This document shows positions 51,544 through 60,067 of a stretch of DNA of 64,000 nt, one piece after another (positions within the stretch are counted from its first letter, which is position 1; each line of letters starts with the position of its first letter). The DNA comes from Streptomyces sp. NBC_00557. GTDB taxonomy: Bacteria > Actinomycetota > Actinomycetes > Streptomycetales > Streptomycetaceae. Below the pieces are notes generated by a model. The model was not told the DNA's origin, did no database searches, and saw only the letters and a list, made by a program, of their open reading frames with translations. Made by a program: the position numbers and the translations under genes. Location: positions 4,216,001-4,280,000 of the forward strand of contig NZ_CP107796.1 in the NCBI RefSeq assembly GCF_036345995.1, given 5' to 3'.

Positions 51544-51615
51544 AGCGGGTGACAGGAATCGCACACTGCGCCTTCCCCCTGGAAGGGGGATGTTCTACTA
51601 CTGAACTACACCCGC
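51544..51615 (-). tRNA. tRNA-Gly (anticodon TCC)
   Basis: A 72-nt tRNA on the complement strand with acceptor GCGGGTG/CACCCGC, D arm AGTTCAGTAGTAGAAC, anticodon stem TCCCC/GGGGA around CTTCCAG (anticodon TCC) and T arm TGCGATTCCTGTCA. It lies 82 bp from tRNA-Gly(GCC) copy 2 on the same strand. Confidence 0.94.
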
Positions 51616-51802
51616 ACGCTCCTCGGGGTTTCGCCTTTCCGGCCTCGCCCCTCGGCGTGTCCCAGACATTAGCTGATCAACAGGGGGGTCGCGCAAGTCG
51701 GCTCCCCCTGCTGCCCGGTATGCCCAAGTGCGCGGCCCTCAGGGCTCGCTGACGGACCCTGAGGACTGCCCCTTCGCGGGCTTCGCCACCCCGGGGCGGG
51801 GT

Positions 51803-52120
51803 TCACTGCGCGGCGCTGAACGCCTCGTAGACCTTCTTGGGGATGCGTCCACGGGCCGGGACGTCCATCTTGTTGGCCTGGGCCCAGGCGCGGACGGCCG
51901 CCGGGTCGGGCGCGACCTCCGTCTGCTTGTACGCCTTGCCGGAGCGCGACCGCTTGCGGCCGGCCTCGACGTAGGGCGCGAGCGCCTTGCGCAGTTTCTT
52001 GGCGTTGGTTTCGTTCAGGTCGATCTCGTACGACTTGCCGTCGAGTCCGAAGGCGATCGTTTCCGCCGCTTCCGAGCCGTCGATGTCGTCAAAGAGCGTG
52101 ACCACGACCTTTTGCGCCAC
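51803..52120 (-). CDS. lsrL: Lsr2-family nucleoid-associated protein (LsrL-type paralogue)
   Basis: A 105-residue Lsr2 protein. The N-terminal dimerisation domain (MAQKVVVTLFDDIDGSEAAETI, FGLDGKSYEIDLNE) leads to a basic linker and the C-terminal DNA-binding domain with the minor-groove hook RGRIPKKV preceded by AVRAWAQANKMDVPA. Lsr2 silences AT-rich, transferred DNA. S. coelicolor has a main lsr2 and a second gene, lsrL, next to the purSQL genes; the symbol rests on that position. Confidence 0.93.
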   Translation of the reverse strand: MAQKVVVTLFDDIDGSEAAETIAFGLDGKSYEIDLNETNAKKLRKALAPYVEAGRKRSRSGKAYKQTEVAPDPAAVRAWAQANKMDVPARGRIPKKVYEAFSAAQ

Positions 52121-52360
52121 GAATATCGGTCCCTTCGTGCGGCACGTCGATACAGCTCAACGGCGATGACGTGCCGAGTATCGGCTATTGCCAATTCATT
52201 TGTACAGTGCCCGGCATTGCAAAGTGAAGCCCGACTAAATCCGTCCGCGTGTCCGAAGACAATAGGTGAACGGGGCGGACTGTGGAACTTTCCCAGAACT
52301 TTTCGCGGGCGCGCGGCTCCGACACCCGATCGTGATGCGCCTCACGTAGTTTCCTACAAC

Positions 52361-52374
52361 TCTACTCGCGTAGA
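52361..52374 (+). promoter_or_regulatory. Palindrome upstream of purS
   Basis: TCTAC-TCGC-GTAGA is a perfect inverted repeat about 60-70 bp before the purSQL start and 240 bp from the divergent lsrL start. TAGTCT (52388-52393) is a possible -10 box. The palindrome could be an operator for either gene. The 52121-52430 interval holds no gene. Confidence 0.4.
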
Positions 52375-52430
52375 AATTTTGTGCGGGTAGTCTGAAGGGA
52401 CCTGCTCAGCACCACACACCGGGAGTGCCA

Positions 52431-52694
52431 GTGGCACGCGTCGTAGTCGACGTCATGCTCAAGCCGGAGATCCTCGACCCCCAGGGCCAGGCGGTCCAGC
52501 GTGCGCTGCCGCGCCTGGGTTTCGAAGGGATCTCGGACGTCCGTCAGGGAAAGCGTTTCGAACTGGAGGTTGACGGGCCGGTCGACGAGGCCGCGCTCGC
52601 CCGCATCCACGATCTTGCGGAATCCTTCCTCGCGAACACCGTGATCGAGGACTTCACCGTCAAGGTCGAAGAAGTGGCGGAGGCGGCGAAGTGA
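52431..52694 (+). CDS. purS: Phosphoribosylformylglycinamidine synthase subunit PurS
   Basis: An 87-residue subunit that bridges PurQ and PurL in the three-part FGAM synthetase and helps channel ammonia. The sequence [20 protein letters not shown] is the family start; GTG at 52431 is preferred over GTG 52425 because GGGAG lies 5 nt before it. The stop overlaps purQ (GTGA). Confidence 0.95.
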   Translation: MARVVVDVMLKPEILDPQGQAVQRALPRLGFEGISDVRQGKRFELEVDGPVDEAALARIHDLAESFLANTVIEDFTVKVEEVAEAAK

Positions 52695-53371
52695 CCGCTC
52701 GTATTGGCGTCGTCACTTTCCCGGGCAGCCTCGACGATCAGGATGCCCAGCGCGCGATCCGTCTCGCGGGCGCCGAGCCGGTCGCCCTGTGGCACAAGGA
52801 CAAGGACCTCAAGCAGGTCGACGCCGTCGTCCTGCCCGGCGGTTTCTCCTACGGCGACTATCTGCGGGCCGGTGCCATCTCCCGGTTCTCGCCGGTGATG
52901 GAGACCGTCATCGAGCAGGCGAAGGCAGGACTTCCGGTCCTCGGCATCTGCAACGGCTTCCAGATCCTCACCGAGGCCCACCTCCTCCCGGGCGGCATGC
53001 TCGGCAACGACCACCTCCACTTCATCTGCCGCGACCAGAAGCTGCGGGTGGAGAACGCGGAGACCGCCTGGACCAGCGACTACCGCGCCGGCCAGGAGAT
53101 CCACATCCCGCTGAAGAACATGGACGGCCGGTACGTCGCCGACGAGTACACCCTCGACAAGCTGGAGGCGGAGGGCCGCGTGGTCTTCCGGTACCTCGAC
53201 TTCAACCCGAACGGCTCGCTGCGGGACATCGCCGGCATCACCAACGAGGCCGGGAACGTCGTCGGCCTCATGCCGCACCCCGAGCACGCCGTCGAGCCGC
53301 TGGTCGGCACGGGCCGTACCGACGGGCTCCCGTTCTTCACCTCGATCCTCAAGAAGCTGGTCAACGCATGA
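52691..53371 (+). CDS. purQ: Phosphoribosylformylglycinamidine synthase, glutaminase subunit PurQ
   Basis: A 226-residue class I glutamine amidotransferase. The nucleophile elbow is GICNGFQ with the catalytic Cys, and the His/Glu pair is in MPHPEHAVE. It gives ammonia to PurL. GTG start in a 4-bp overlap with purS and a 4-bp overlap with purL. Confidence 0.97.
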   Translation: MTARIGVVTFPGSLDDQDAQRAIRLAGAEPVALWHKDKDLKQVDAVVLPGGFSYGDYLRAGAISRFSPVMETVIEQAKAGLPVLGICNGFQILTEAHLLPGGMLGNDHLHFICRDQKLRVENAETAWTSDYRAGQEIHIPLKNMDGRYVADEYTLDKLEAEGRVVFRYLDFNPNGSLRDIAGITNEAGNVVGLMPHPEHAVEPLVGTGRTDGLPFFTSILKKLVNA

Positions 53372-55626
53372 GCCGGACGCCTCTGGACACGGTCGAGCAC
53401 GCGGCCGCGACCCCCGACGTCGAGCTGCCCTGGGCCGAACTGGGCCTGAAGAAGGACGAGTACGAGCGGGTGGTGGAGATCCTCGGCCGCCGCCCGACCG
53501 GCGCCGAACTCGCCATGTACTCGGTCATGTGGTCCGAGCACTGCTCGTACAAGTCCTCCAAGGTCCATCTGCGCCAGTTCGGCGAGAAGGCGCCGCAGAG
53601 CGACGCGCTGCTCGTCGGCATCGGCGAGAACGCGGGCGTGGTGGACGTCGGCCAGGGTTACGCCGTGACCTTCAAGGTCGAGTCGCACAACCACCCGTCG
53701 TACGTCGAGCCCTATCAGGGCGCGGCCACGGGTGTCGGCGGCATCGTCCGCGACATCATCGCGATGGGCGCCCGCCCGGTGGCCGTGGTGGACCCGCTGC
53801 GCTTCGGCGCGGCCGACCACCCCGACACCAAGCGCGTCCTGCCCGGCGTCGTCGCCGGCATCGGCGGCTACGGCAACTGCCTGGGCCTGCCCAACATCGG
53901 CGGCGAGGTCGTCTTCGACGCCTGCTACCAGGGCAACCCGCTGGTCAACGCCGGCGCCATCGGTGTGATGCGGCACGAGGACATCCATCTCGCCAAGGCC
54001 TCCGGCGCCGGCAACAAGGTCATCCTGTACGGCGCCCGGACCGGCGGCGACGGCATCGGCGGCGCCTCGATCCTGGCGTCGGAGACCTTCGACGACGCCA
54101 AGCCGTCGAAGCGCCCCGCGGTCCAGGTCGGCGACCCCTTCCAGGAGAAGCTGCTCATCGAGTGCACCCTGGAGGCCTTCAAGGAGAAGCTGGTCGTCGG
54201 CATCCAGGACCTGGGTGCGGCGGGCCTGTCCTGCGCCACGTCCGAGCTGGCCTCCAACGGCTCCGGCGGCATGCGCGTCACCCTGGACGACGTGCCCCTG
54301 CGTGACTCGACCCTGTCTCCCGAGGAAATCCTCATGAGCGAGTCGCAGGAACGCATGTGCGCGGTCGTGGAGCCGGAGAAGGTCGAGCGCTTCCTGCAGA
54401 TCTGCGAGAAGTGGGACGTCATCGCCACCGTCATCGGCGAGGTGACCGACGGCGACCGGCTGGAGATCTTCTGGCACGGCGAGAAGATCGTGGACGTCGA
54501 CCCGCGCACGGTCGCCCACGAGGGCCCGACCTACGAGCGGCCGTACGCCCGCCCGGACTGGCAGGACGCCCTCCAGGCCGACGACGCGAACAAGCTGCCC
54601 CGGCCGGAGACCGGCGAGGAGCTGAAGGACCAGGTCCTGAAGCTGGTCGCCTCCCCGAACCAGGCCTCCAAGAAGTGGATCACCCAGCAGTACGACCACC
54701 TCGTGCAGGGCAACACCGTCCTCGCCCAGCCGGAGGACTCCGGCATGATCCGTGTGGACGAGGAGACCGGCCTCGGCGTCGCCATCGCCACGGACGGCAA
54801 CGGCCGCTACGCCAAGCTCGACCCGTACACGGGCGCGCAGCTGGCGCTGGCCGAGGCGTACCGGAACGTGGCGACGACGGGCGCGAAGCCGCTCGCGGTC
54901 TCCGACTGCCTGAACTTCGGCTCGCCCGAGGACCCGGCCGTGATGTGGCAGTTCGCCGAGGCCGTGCGCGGTCTGGCCGACGCCTGTCAGCAGCTCGGCA
55001 CGCCGGTGACCGGCGGCAACGTCTCGCTCTACAACCAGACCGGCGAGGCGGCGATCCACCCGACGCCGGTGGTCGCGGTCCTGGGCGTGATCGACGACGT
55101 CGCCCGCCGCACTCCGGTCGCCTTCCAGGAGGAGGGCCAGCTGATCTACCTCCTCGGCGACACCCGCGAGGAGTTCGGCGGCTCGGCCTGGTCCCAGGTG
55201 ATCCACGACCACCTCGGCGGCCTGCCCCCGAAGGTCGACCTGGAGCGGGAGCGGCTGCTGGCCGAGATCCTGATCTCCGCCTCCCGCGACGGCATGATCG
55301 ACTCCGCGCACGACCTCTCCGACGGCGGTCTGATCCAGGCCGTGGTGGAGTCCGCGCTGCTCGGCGGCAAGGGCGCCCGTCTGGTCGTACCGGACGGCCT
55401 GGACGCCTTCACCTTCCTGTTCTCCGAGTCGGCCGGCCGCGCGATCGTCGCGGTGCCGCGCTCGGAGGAGGTCCGCTTCAACGACATGTGCGGTGCGCGG
55501 GGCCTGCCGGCCACCCGGATCGGTGTCGTGGACGGAGACACGGTGGAGGTCCAGGGCGCGTTCACGCTCACGCTGGAGGAGCTGCGGAAGGCCCACGAGG
55601 AGACCATCCCGGCGCTGCTGGCCTGA
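53368..55626 (+). CDS. purL: Phosphoribosylformylglycinamidine synthase subunit PurL
   Basis: A 752-residue FGAM synthetase of the small PurL type, requiring PurS and PurQ. Seen: [52 protein letters not shown], and [11 protein letters not shown] with GNVSLYNQT in the second half. Start ATG in overlap with purQ. A strong hairpin ends the operon. Confidence 0.98.
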   Translation: MSRTPLDTVEHAAATPDVELPWAELGLKKDEYERVVEILGRRPTGAELAMYSVMWSEHCSYKSSKVHLRQFGEKAPQSDALLVGIGENAGVVDVGQGYAVTFKVESHNHPSYVEPYQGAATGVGGIVRDIIAMGARPVAVVDPLRFGAADHPDTKRVLPGVVAGIGGYGNCLGLPNIGGEVVFDACYQGNPLVNAGAIGVMRHEDIHLAKASGAGNKVILYGARTGGDGIGGASILASETFDDAKPSKRPAVQVGDPFQEKLLIECTLEAFKEKLVVGIQDLGAAGLSCATSELASNGSGGMRVTLDDVPLRDSTLSPEEILMSESQERMCAVVEPEKVERFLQICEKWDVIATVIGEVTDGDRLEIFWHGEKIVDVDPRTVAHEGPTYERPYARPDWQDALQADDANKLPRPETGEELKDQVLKLVASPNQASKKWITQQYDHLVQGNTVLAQPEDSGMIRVDEETGLGVAIATDGNGRYAKLDPYTGAQLALAEAYRNVATTGAKPLAVSDCLNFGSPEDPAVMWQFAEAVRGLADACQQLGTPVTGGNVSLYNQTGEAAIHPTPVVAVLGVIDDVARRTPVAFQEEGQLIYLLGDTREEFGGSAWSQVIHDHLGGLPPKVDLERERLLAEILISASRDGMIDSAHDLSDGGLIQAVVESALLGGKGARLVVPDGLDAFTFLFSESAGRAIVAVPRSEEVRFNDMCGARGLPATRIGVVDGDTVEVQGAFTLTLEELRKAHEETIPALLA

Positions 55627-55637
55627 CCCGCCCGCGT

Positions 55638-55683
55638 CGGCGGCGGCCCGCACCACCCCGACGGGTGGCGCGGGCCGCCGCCG
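55638..55683. terminator. Terminator of purSQL and convergent phosphatase gene
   Basis: CGGCGGCGGCCCGC (55638-55651) pairs with GCGGGCCGCCGCCG (55670-55683), with an inner stem CCACCC/GGGTGG. It lies between two convergent genes. Confidence 0.85.
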
Positions 55684-55702
55684 TGTCCGCCCGGGGCCGG
55701 GC

Positions 55703-58450
55703 TCACAGGTCGCCGAACTGCTCCAGGAGGACGTCGACCGGGGTGTGGGCCGCAGCGGGCGCCGCGCCGTCGTGGAGCATCCGTTCCGCCCAGATGACCT
55801 TGCCGCGCGGGGTGTACCGCGTCCCCCACCGCTGGGCGAACTGCGCGACCAGGAACAGACCCCGCCCGCCTTCGTCCATGGTCGCCGCCCGCCGCAGGCG
55901 CGGAGAGGTGCTGCTGGCGTCCGAGACCTCGCACATCAGGCAGCGCCCGCGCAGCAGCCGCAGGGTGACCGGCGGGGCGCCGTACCGGATGGCGTTGGTG
56001 ACCAGCTCACTGACGATCAGTTCCGTGGTGTAGGCGTCCTCCTCCAGCCCCCACTGCTCCAGCTTCTCCCTGCACCGGGCCCGCACCGAGGGCACGACCG
56101 CCGGGTCGGGCGGCACGTCCCACTCGGCGAGGCGGGAGCGCGGGACCAGCCGGGTGCGTGCCACCAGGAGCGCGACGTCGTCGCGGCGGTGCGCGGGTTT
56201 CAGGGCGTCGATCACCGCCTGGCAGGTCTCGTCCGGAGTGCACCCCGTGGCCGTGGCCAGCGTCCGGCGCAGTGCGTCCAGCCCGGCGTCGAGGTCGCGC
56301 GCACGGTCCTCCACCAGGCCGTTGGTGTACATCACCAGCCGTGCGCCTTCCGGCAGGTGCAGCTCGGCGGTCTCGAAGGGGTAGCCGCCCAGACCGAGCG
56401 GCGCGGAGACCGGCACCTCCGGGCAGAGCACCGTCCCGTCCGGAGCGACGACCACCGGGACGGGGTGCCCCGCACGGGCGATGGTGCAGGTCCCCGTCAC
56501 CGAGTCGTAGATCGCGTACAGGCAGGTCGCCCCCGTCACGCCCTCTCCCTCGCGGCCGTCGCCGGTGGAGTCCTCGTTGTCCATGCGGACGACCAGGTCG
56601 TCCAGCTTCCCCAGTACCTCGTCCACCGGGAGGTCCAGGGAGGAGAAGTTGTGCACCGCGGTGCGCAGCCGCCCCATCGTGGCCGCCGCGTGCAGCCCGT
56701 GACCGACGACGTCGCCCATCGCCAGCGCCGCCCGTGCGCCCGGCAGCGGGATGACGTCGAACCAGTCGCCGCCCACCCCGGCCTCGGCCGGCAGGTACCG
56801 CCAGGCCACCTCCAGCGCGTCCTGCTCGGGCTGCCCGCGCGGCAGCAGGCTGTGCTGCAGCGTCACGGCCGTCGCGTGCTCCCGGGTGAACCTCCGGGCG
56901 TTGTCGATGGCCACCGCCGCGCGCGCCGTCAGCTCCTCCGCGAAGGACAGATCCTCCGGCTCGAACGCCGGGGACCGGCGGGTCCGGTAGAAGTTCGCCA
57001 CGCCCAGGGTGACGTTCCGCGCCCGCAGCGGCACGGCCACCAGGGAGAGCATCCCCCGCTCCAGGGCCGTGCGCGTGCGCTCGGGAGCTTGCTCCCGCCA
57101 GCCGTGCGCCCGCCACAGGTCCGGCTCCAGCACGCCGGTGCCCCGCTGCAGCGCCAGCATCTGCGGAGTGCCGGACGACAGCGCGATGACGTCGTCCAGC
57201 GGATACACCGGCATCAGCTCCTGCGCGCCGCCGATCGCCGTGCGCCGCAGACAGCGCCAGCCCTCCGCCGTCGGTTCCCATCCGTGCAGCACCGGTTCGA
57301 GCAGATCCACCGTGACGAGGTCGGCGAACCGGGGCACCGCCGCGTCGGCCAGCTCCTGCGCCGTGCGCCGCACGTCCAGCGTCGTCCCGACCCGCATTCC
57401 GGCCTCGTACAGCAGCCGCAGCCGCTCCCGCGCCACCTCGGCCCGGCCCGACACCGTCGCCAGCTCGGTGGTGTCGCGCAGGGTGACGACGCTGCCGCTC
57501 CGGCGGTCGCCCGGGAACGTGGGCCGCTTGTTCACCGCGAGCAGCCGGTCCCGCACGGGACACACCTCGTCGGTGACCTCGTCCGGCGAGGTGAGCAGGG
57601 CCGTGAGCGCCTCCGGCAGGCCCAGGTCCAGCACCGAGGCGCCCGGTGCTCCCACGGACAGGCCCAGCAGGCGCCGGGCCTCGTCGTTGGCGACGACCAG
57701 CCGCCCGCCGGCGTCGGTGATCAGCACTCCTTCCCGTACGGCGTGCAGGACCGCGTCATGGTGCGCGTACATCCCCGCCAGCTCTGCCGGGGCCAGGCCA
57801 CCCGTCTGCCGCAGCAGCCGCCGGGCCACCAGCGTCGTGCCCGTCCCGGCCAGCACCAGCGCGGCCAGGCCGGCGCCGAGGGCCATCAGCAGCTGCGGCA
57901 GCCACAGGTGAGCCACGTTCTTCACCGTCAGGCCGGCGGAGACCAGTCCGACGACCGTGCCGTGCGCGTCGGTGACCGGCACCACCGCCTGTACGTCCGT
58001 CCCCTTGCCGGCCGGCAGGGGCGGCCCGCCGGCCTGCTCCACCACGGTGTGGCCGTGCAGCGCCGGTGCGAGGGTGCCGACGAACTTCTTCCCGATCTCC
58101 CGGGGATAGGGGTAGGTGTAGCGGATCCCCTGGGTGTTCATGACGACGACGAAGTCCACGCCCGCCCGCTTGCGCGCCGCCTCGGCCCGCGGCTGCAGCA
58201 CCGCCGTGGGGTGCCGGCTGCGCAGTGCCGGGGCCGTGCCCGGGGCGTTCGCGAACGACTCGGCCGCGACCACCGACGCCCGGCGGCCCTCCCGCAAGGC
58301 GTCGTTCGCTGCCTGCGTCACCAGCCCCGCCACCGCGGCGGAGACGAGGAGCAGCACGATCAGGACCTGGAGAAGGAACACCTGCCCGGCCGAGCTGCGA
58401 GGGTTGATCAGGCGAGGGAGCTGACGAGAGCGCCCGAAAGGCACCTCCAC
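55703..58450 (-). CDS. SpoIIE-type PP2C phosphatase with sCACHE, PAS, GAF and RsbW-like kinase domains
   Basis: A 915-residue membrane-bound signalling protein. In order: helix 1 (about 20-42), extracellular sCACHE sensor (RYTYPYPREIGKKFVGTLAP), helix 2 (about 175-200), PAS (REGVLITDAGGRLVVANDEA), GAF (330-470), PP2C/SpoIIE phosphatase (VGGDWFDVIPLPGARAALAMGDVVGHG; late MYTNGLVEDR and RRDDVALLVAR), and a C-terminal HATPase_c of the RsbW class (ELIVSELVTNAIRYGAPP, MDEGGRGLFLV). It would control an anti-anti-sigma factor in response to a ligand; kinase and phosphatase in one chain suggest a self-contained switch. GTG start at 58450, with 58444 as alternative. Confidence 0.92.
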   Translation of the reverse strand: MEVPFGRSRQLPRLINPRSSAGQVFLLQVLIVLLLVSAAVAGLVTQAANDALREGRRASVVAAESFANAPGTAPALRSRHPTAVLQPRAEAARKRAGVDFVVVMNTQGIRYTYPYPREIGKKFVGTLAPALHGHTVVEQAGGPPLPAGKGTDVQAVVPVTDAHGTVVGLVSAGLTVKNVAHLWLPQLLMALGAGLAALVLAGTGTTLVARRLLRQTGGLAPAELAGMYAHHDAVLHAVREGVLITDAGGRLVVANDEARRLLGLSVGAPGASVLDLGLPEALTALLTSPDEVTDEVCPVRDRLLAVNKRPTFPGDRRSGSVVTLRDTTELATVSGRAEVARERLRLLYEAGMRVGTTLDVRRTAQELADAAVPRFADLVTVDLLEPVLHGWEPTAEGWRCLRRTAIGGAQELMPVYPLDDVIALSSGTPQMLALQRGTGVLEPDLWRAHGWREQAPERTRTALERGMLSLVAVPLRARNVTLGVANFYRTRRSPAFEPEDLSFAEELTARAAVAIDNARRFTREHATAVTLQHSLLPRGQPEQDALEVAWRYLPAEAGVGGDWFDVIPLPGARAALAMGDVVGHGLHAAATMGRLRTAVHNFSSLDLPVDEVLGKLDDLVVRMDNEDSTGDGREGEGVTGATCLYAIYDSVTGTCTIARAGHPVPVVVAPDGTVLCPEVPVSAPLGLGGYPFETAELHLPEGARLVMYTNGLVEDRARDLDAGLDALRRTLATATGCTPDETCQAVIDALKPAHRRDDVALLVARTRLVPRSRLAEWDVPPDPAVVPSVRARCREKLEQWGLEEDAYTTELIVSELVTNAIRYGAPPVTLRLLRGRCLMCEVSDASSTSPRLRRAATMDEGGRGLFLVAQFAQRWGTRYTPRGKVIWAERMLHDGAAPAAAHTPVDVLLEQFGDL

Positions 58451-58527
58451 GTACCCTTCATAACACTTTCGGCACCGCCCGGCTGGCCGTGCTCGAAAAG
58501 GGCCTGAAGGACCGTGCCGCGGAGGCA

Positions 58528-58533
58528 TAGGCT
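58528..58533 (+). promoter_or_regulatory. Probable -10 box, leaderless
   Basis: TAGGCT ends 7 bp before the ATG at 58541 and only C-rich sequence lies between, so no ribosome site exists. Confidence 0.5.
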
Positions 58534-58540
58534 CACCCCC

Positions 58541-59338
58541 ATGCCACCGGCCACCAAGCGCGCCCGCAGCTACGACCCCGCCAGAACCCGGGCAGCCGTC
58601 TTCGCCCAGTTCCTGAACGTGCGAGAGGCCGTGCGGCGTCTCGGTCCCGAGCAGCTCGCCCGGACCACGCGGCTCGGCGGGTGGACCGTACGCGACCTCG
58701 TCGTGCACATCGGCATGGCGCTGACCGCGATTCACCGGGCGCTCGATCTGCCGGAGCCGCCGAAGGCGGACGCCGTGCTGCTCGACTGGCCCTTCGCCAC
58801 CGCGGCCAACTCCGCCGCCATCGACGAGTTCACCCGGCGCCTCGCCGCCGAGCACGCCGACCTCGACGCCTATCTCGCGGACGTCGGGCAGTCCCTGCGT
58901 GCCCTCCTCGACGAGCACCCCGGCAGCCGGATTCTCGGGACGAGTGCCGGTTCCATGTCCCTGGACGACTACCTGGTCACCCGTACCGTCGAGCTGGTCG
59001 TCCACACCGACGACCTGAACGCCGCCGTCCCGGGCCTCGAGGTGCCGTACGACCGCCAGGCCCTGGCCGCCGCCACCCGGCTGCTCGCCGACGCGCTCGC
59101 CGTGAAGGCGCCCGGCGGCTCCACCGAGGTGCGGGTGCCGCCGTACGCGGTGGTGCAGTGCGTCGAGGGGCCCCGGCACACCCGGGGAACCCCGCCGAAC
59201 GTCGTGGAGACCGACCCGCTGACCTGGATCCGGCTCGCCACCGGCCGCCTGGGCTGGAAGGAGGCCCTGGAGGAGGCCAAGGTGAGCGCGAGCGGGGAGC
59301 GCGCGGACATCGGGGGGCTGCTGCCGCTGATGGCGTGA
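58541..59338 (+). CDS. Maleylpyruvate isomerase/DinB-fold mycothiol-dependent family protein
   Basis: A 265-residue protein with an N-terminal MDMPI/DinB-like four-helix bundle (LGGWTVRDLVVHIGMALTAIHRAL, then TRTVELVVHTDDL) whose three His residues (H in VVHIG, and VVHTDD) would bind a metal, and a C-terminal sterol-carrier-like domain (TEVRVPPYAVVQCVEG). Such proteins are thought to use mycothiol in actinobacteria. Start ATG at 58541 after a -10 box. Substrate unknown. Confidence 0.88.
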   Translation: MPPATKRARSYDPARTRAAVFAQFLNVREAVRRLGPEQLARTTRLGGWTVRDLVVHIGMALTAIHRALDLPEPPKADAVLLDWPFATAANSAAIDEFTRRLAAEHADLDAYLADVGQSLRALLDEHPGSRILGTSAGSMSLDDYLVTRTVELVVHTDDLNAAVPGLEVPYDRQALAAATRLLADALAVKAPGGSTEVRVPPYAVVQCVEGPRHTRGTPPNVVETDPLTWIRLATGRLGWKEALEEAKVSASGERADIGGLLPLMA

Positions 59339-59417
59339 GCGGAAACCATCCCAGCGGCAGCATCCGCGCGGAACCGCCTGAGCGGAACCCGCGGGACCGG
59401 TCGGCCGTCGAATCAGC

Positions 59418-59876
59418 ATGAACCGGTACAAGCAACGCATGATCCTCGCGCCGGCGGCCACCGTGCTCGCCGCGCTCACGCTGGCGTGCGGCAGCGGGAA
59501 GGCGGACAGTGGTGCGGTGACCGTCCAGCAGTCCGTGACCGGCATCAACTGGCGGGTCGACAGCCTCACCGTCGGCGGTACGACCCGGCACGCGCCCGCC
59601 TCCGCACGCCTGCGCATCGACACGGACGGCAAGGCGGCCGGCAACCTCGGCTGCAACCAGTTCAGCGCGCGGGCCACCGTCCACGGCGACCGCATCACCC
59701 TCGGCGATCTGCGCACCACCAGGATGGCCTGCGGCCCGGAGCGGATGGACTTCGAACGCGCCCTCGCGCGCGCCCTCACCACCGGCACGCTCACCGCCAG
59801 GACGGACCACGGGAAACTCACGCTCACGGACGGCGACGGCGACCGCATCCACCTCAGCGGCAACGCGCCCGGATGA
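59418..59876 (+). CDS. META/HslJ-domain lipoprotein
   Basis: A 152-residue exported lipoprotein. A signal peptide (MNRYKQRMILAPAATVLAAL) ends in the lipobox LTLAC with Cys24 as the acylated residue. The mature part is a META domain: ITGINWRVDSLTVGG-like start, GKAAGNLGCNQFSARATV and RTTRMACGPERMDFERAL are its signatures, with two Cys that may form a disulfide. Function in bacteria is uncertain; HslJ is linked to novobiocin resistance in E. coli. Confidence 0.9.
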   Translation: MNRYKQRMILAPAATVLAALTLACGSGKADSGAVTVQQSVTGINWRVDSLTVGGTTRHAPASARLRIDTDGKAAGNLGCNQFSARATVHGDRITLGDLRTTRMACGPERMDFERALARALTTGTLTARTDHGKLTLTDGDGDRIHLSGNAPG

Positions 59877-60030
59877 TGTGCGACACCTCACGTGCGCACC
59901 CGGCGCCCGGCCCGCCCGGCGCCGCCCGCCGGTCCACCGGCTGCGCCTGAAGCACCTCGCTGACCAGCGCGAACGCGGAAACCCACAAGGTGATCGACGG
60001 GCGCGAGCCGTCGTCGGCACGGATCCCCAA

Positions 60031-60060
60031 TTCGGACCAGTGGTCGACCTCGCCTACACT
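60031..60060 (+). promoter_or_regulatory. Promoter of purF, leaderless
   Basis: TTCGGA (60031-60036), 18-bp spacer and TACACT (60055-60060). The -10 box ends 7 bp before the GTG start and no ribosome site is seen. Confidence 0.5.
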
Positions 60061-60067
60061 CGGTGGC

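Noticed and set aside
53080..55656. Minus-strand frame of about 858 codons opposite purL
   Set aside because: No recognisable protein features; shadow of purL.
55493..58507. Plus-strand frame of about 1000 codons opposite the SpoIIE phosphatase gene
   Set aside because: Arg/Gly/Gln-rich nonsense translation; the minus-strand protein has five clear domains.
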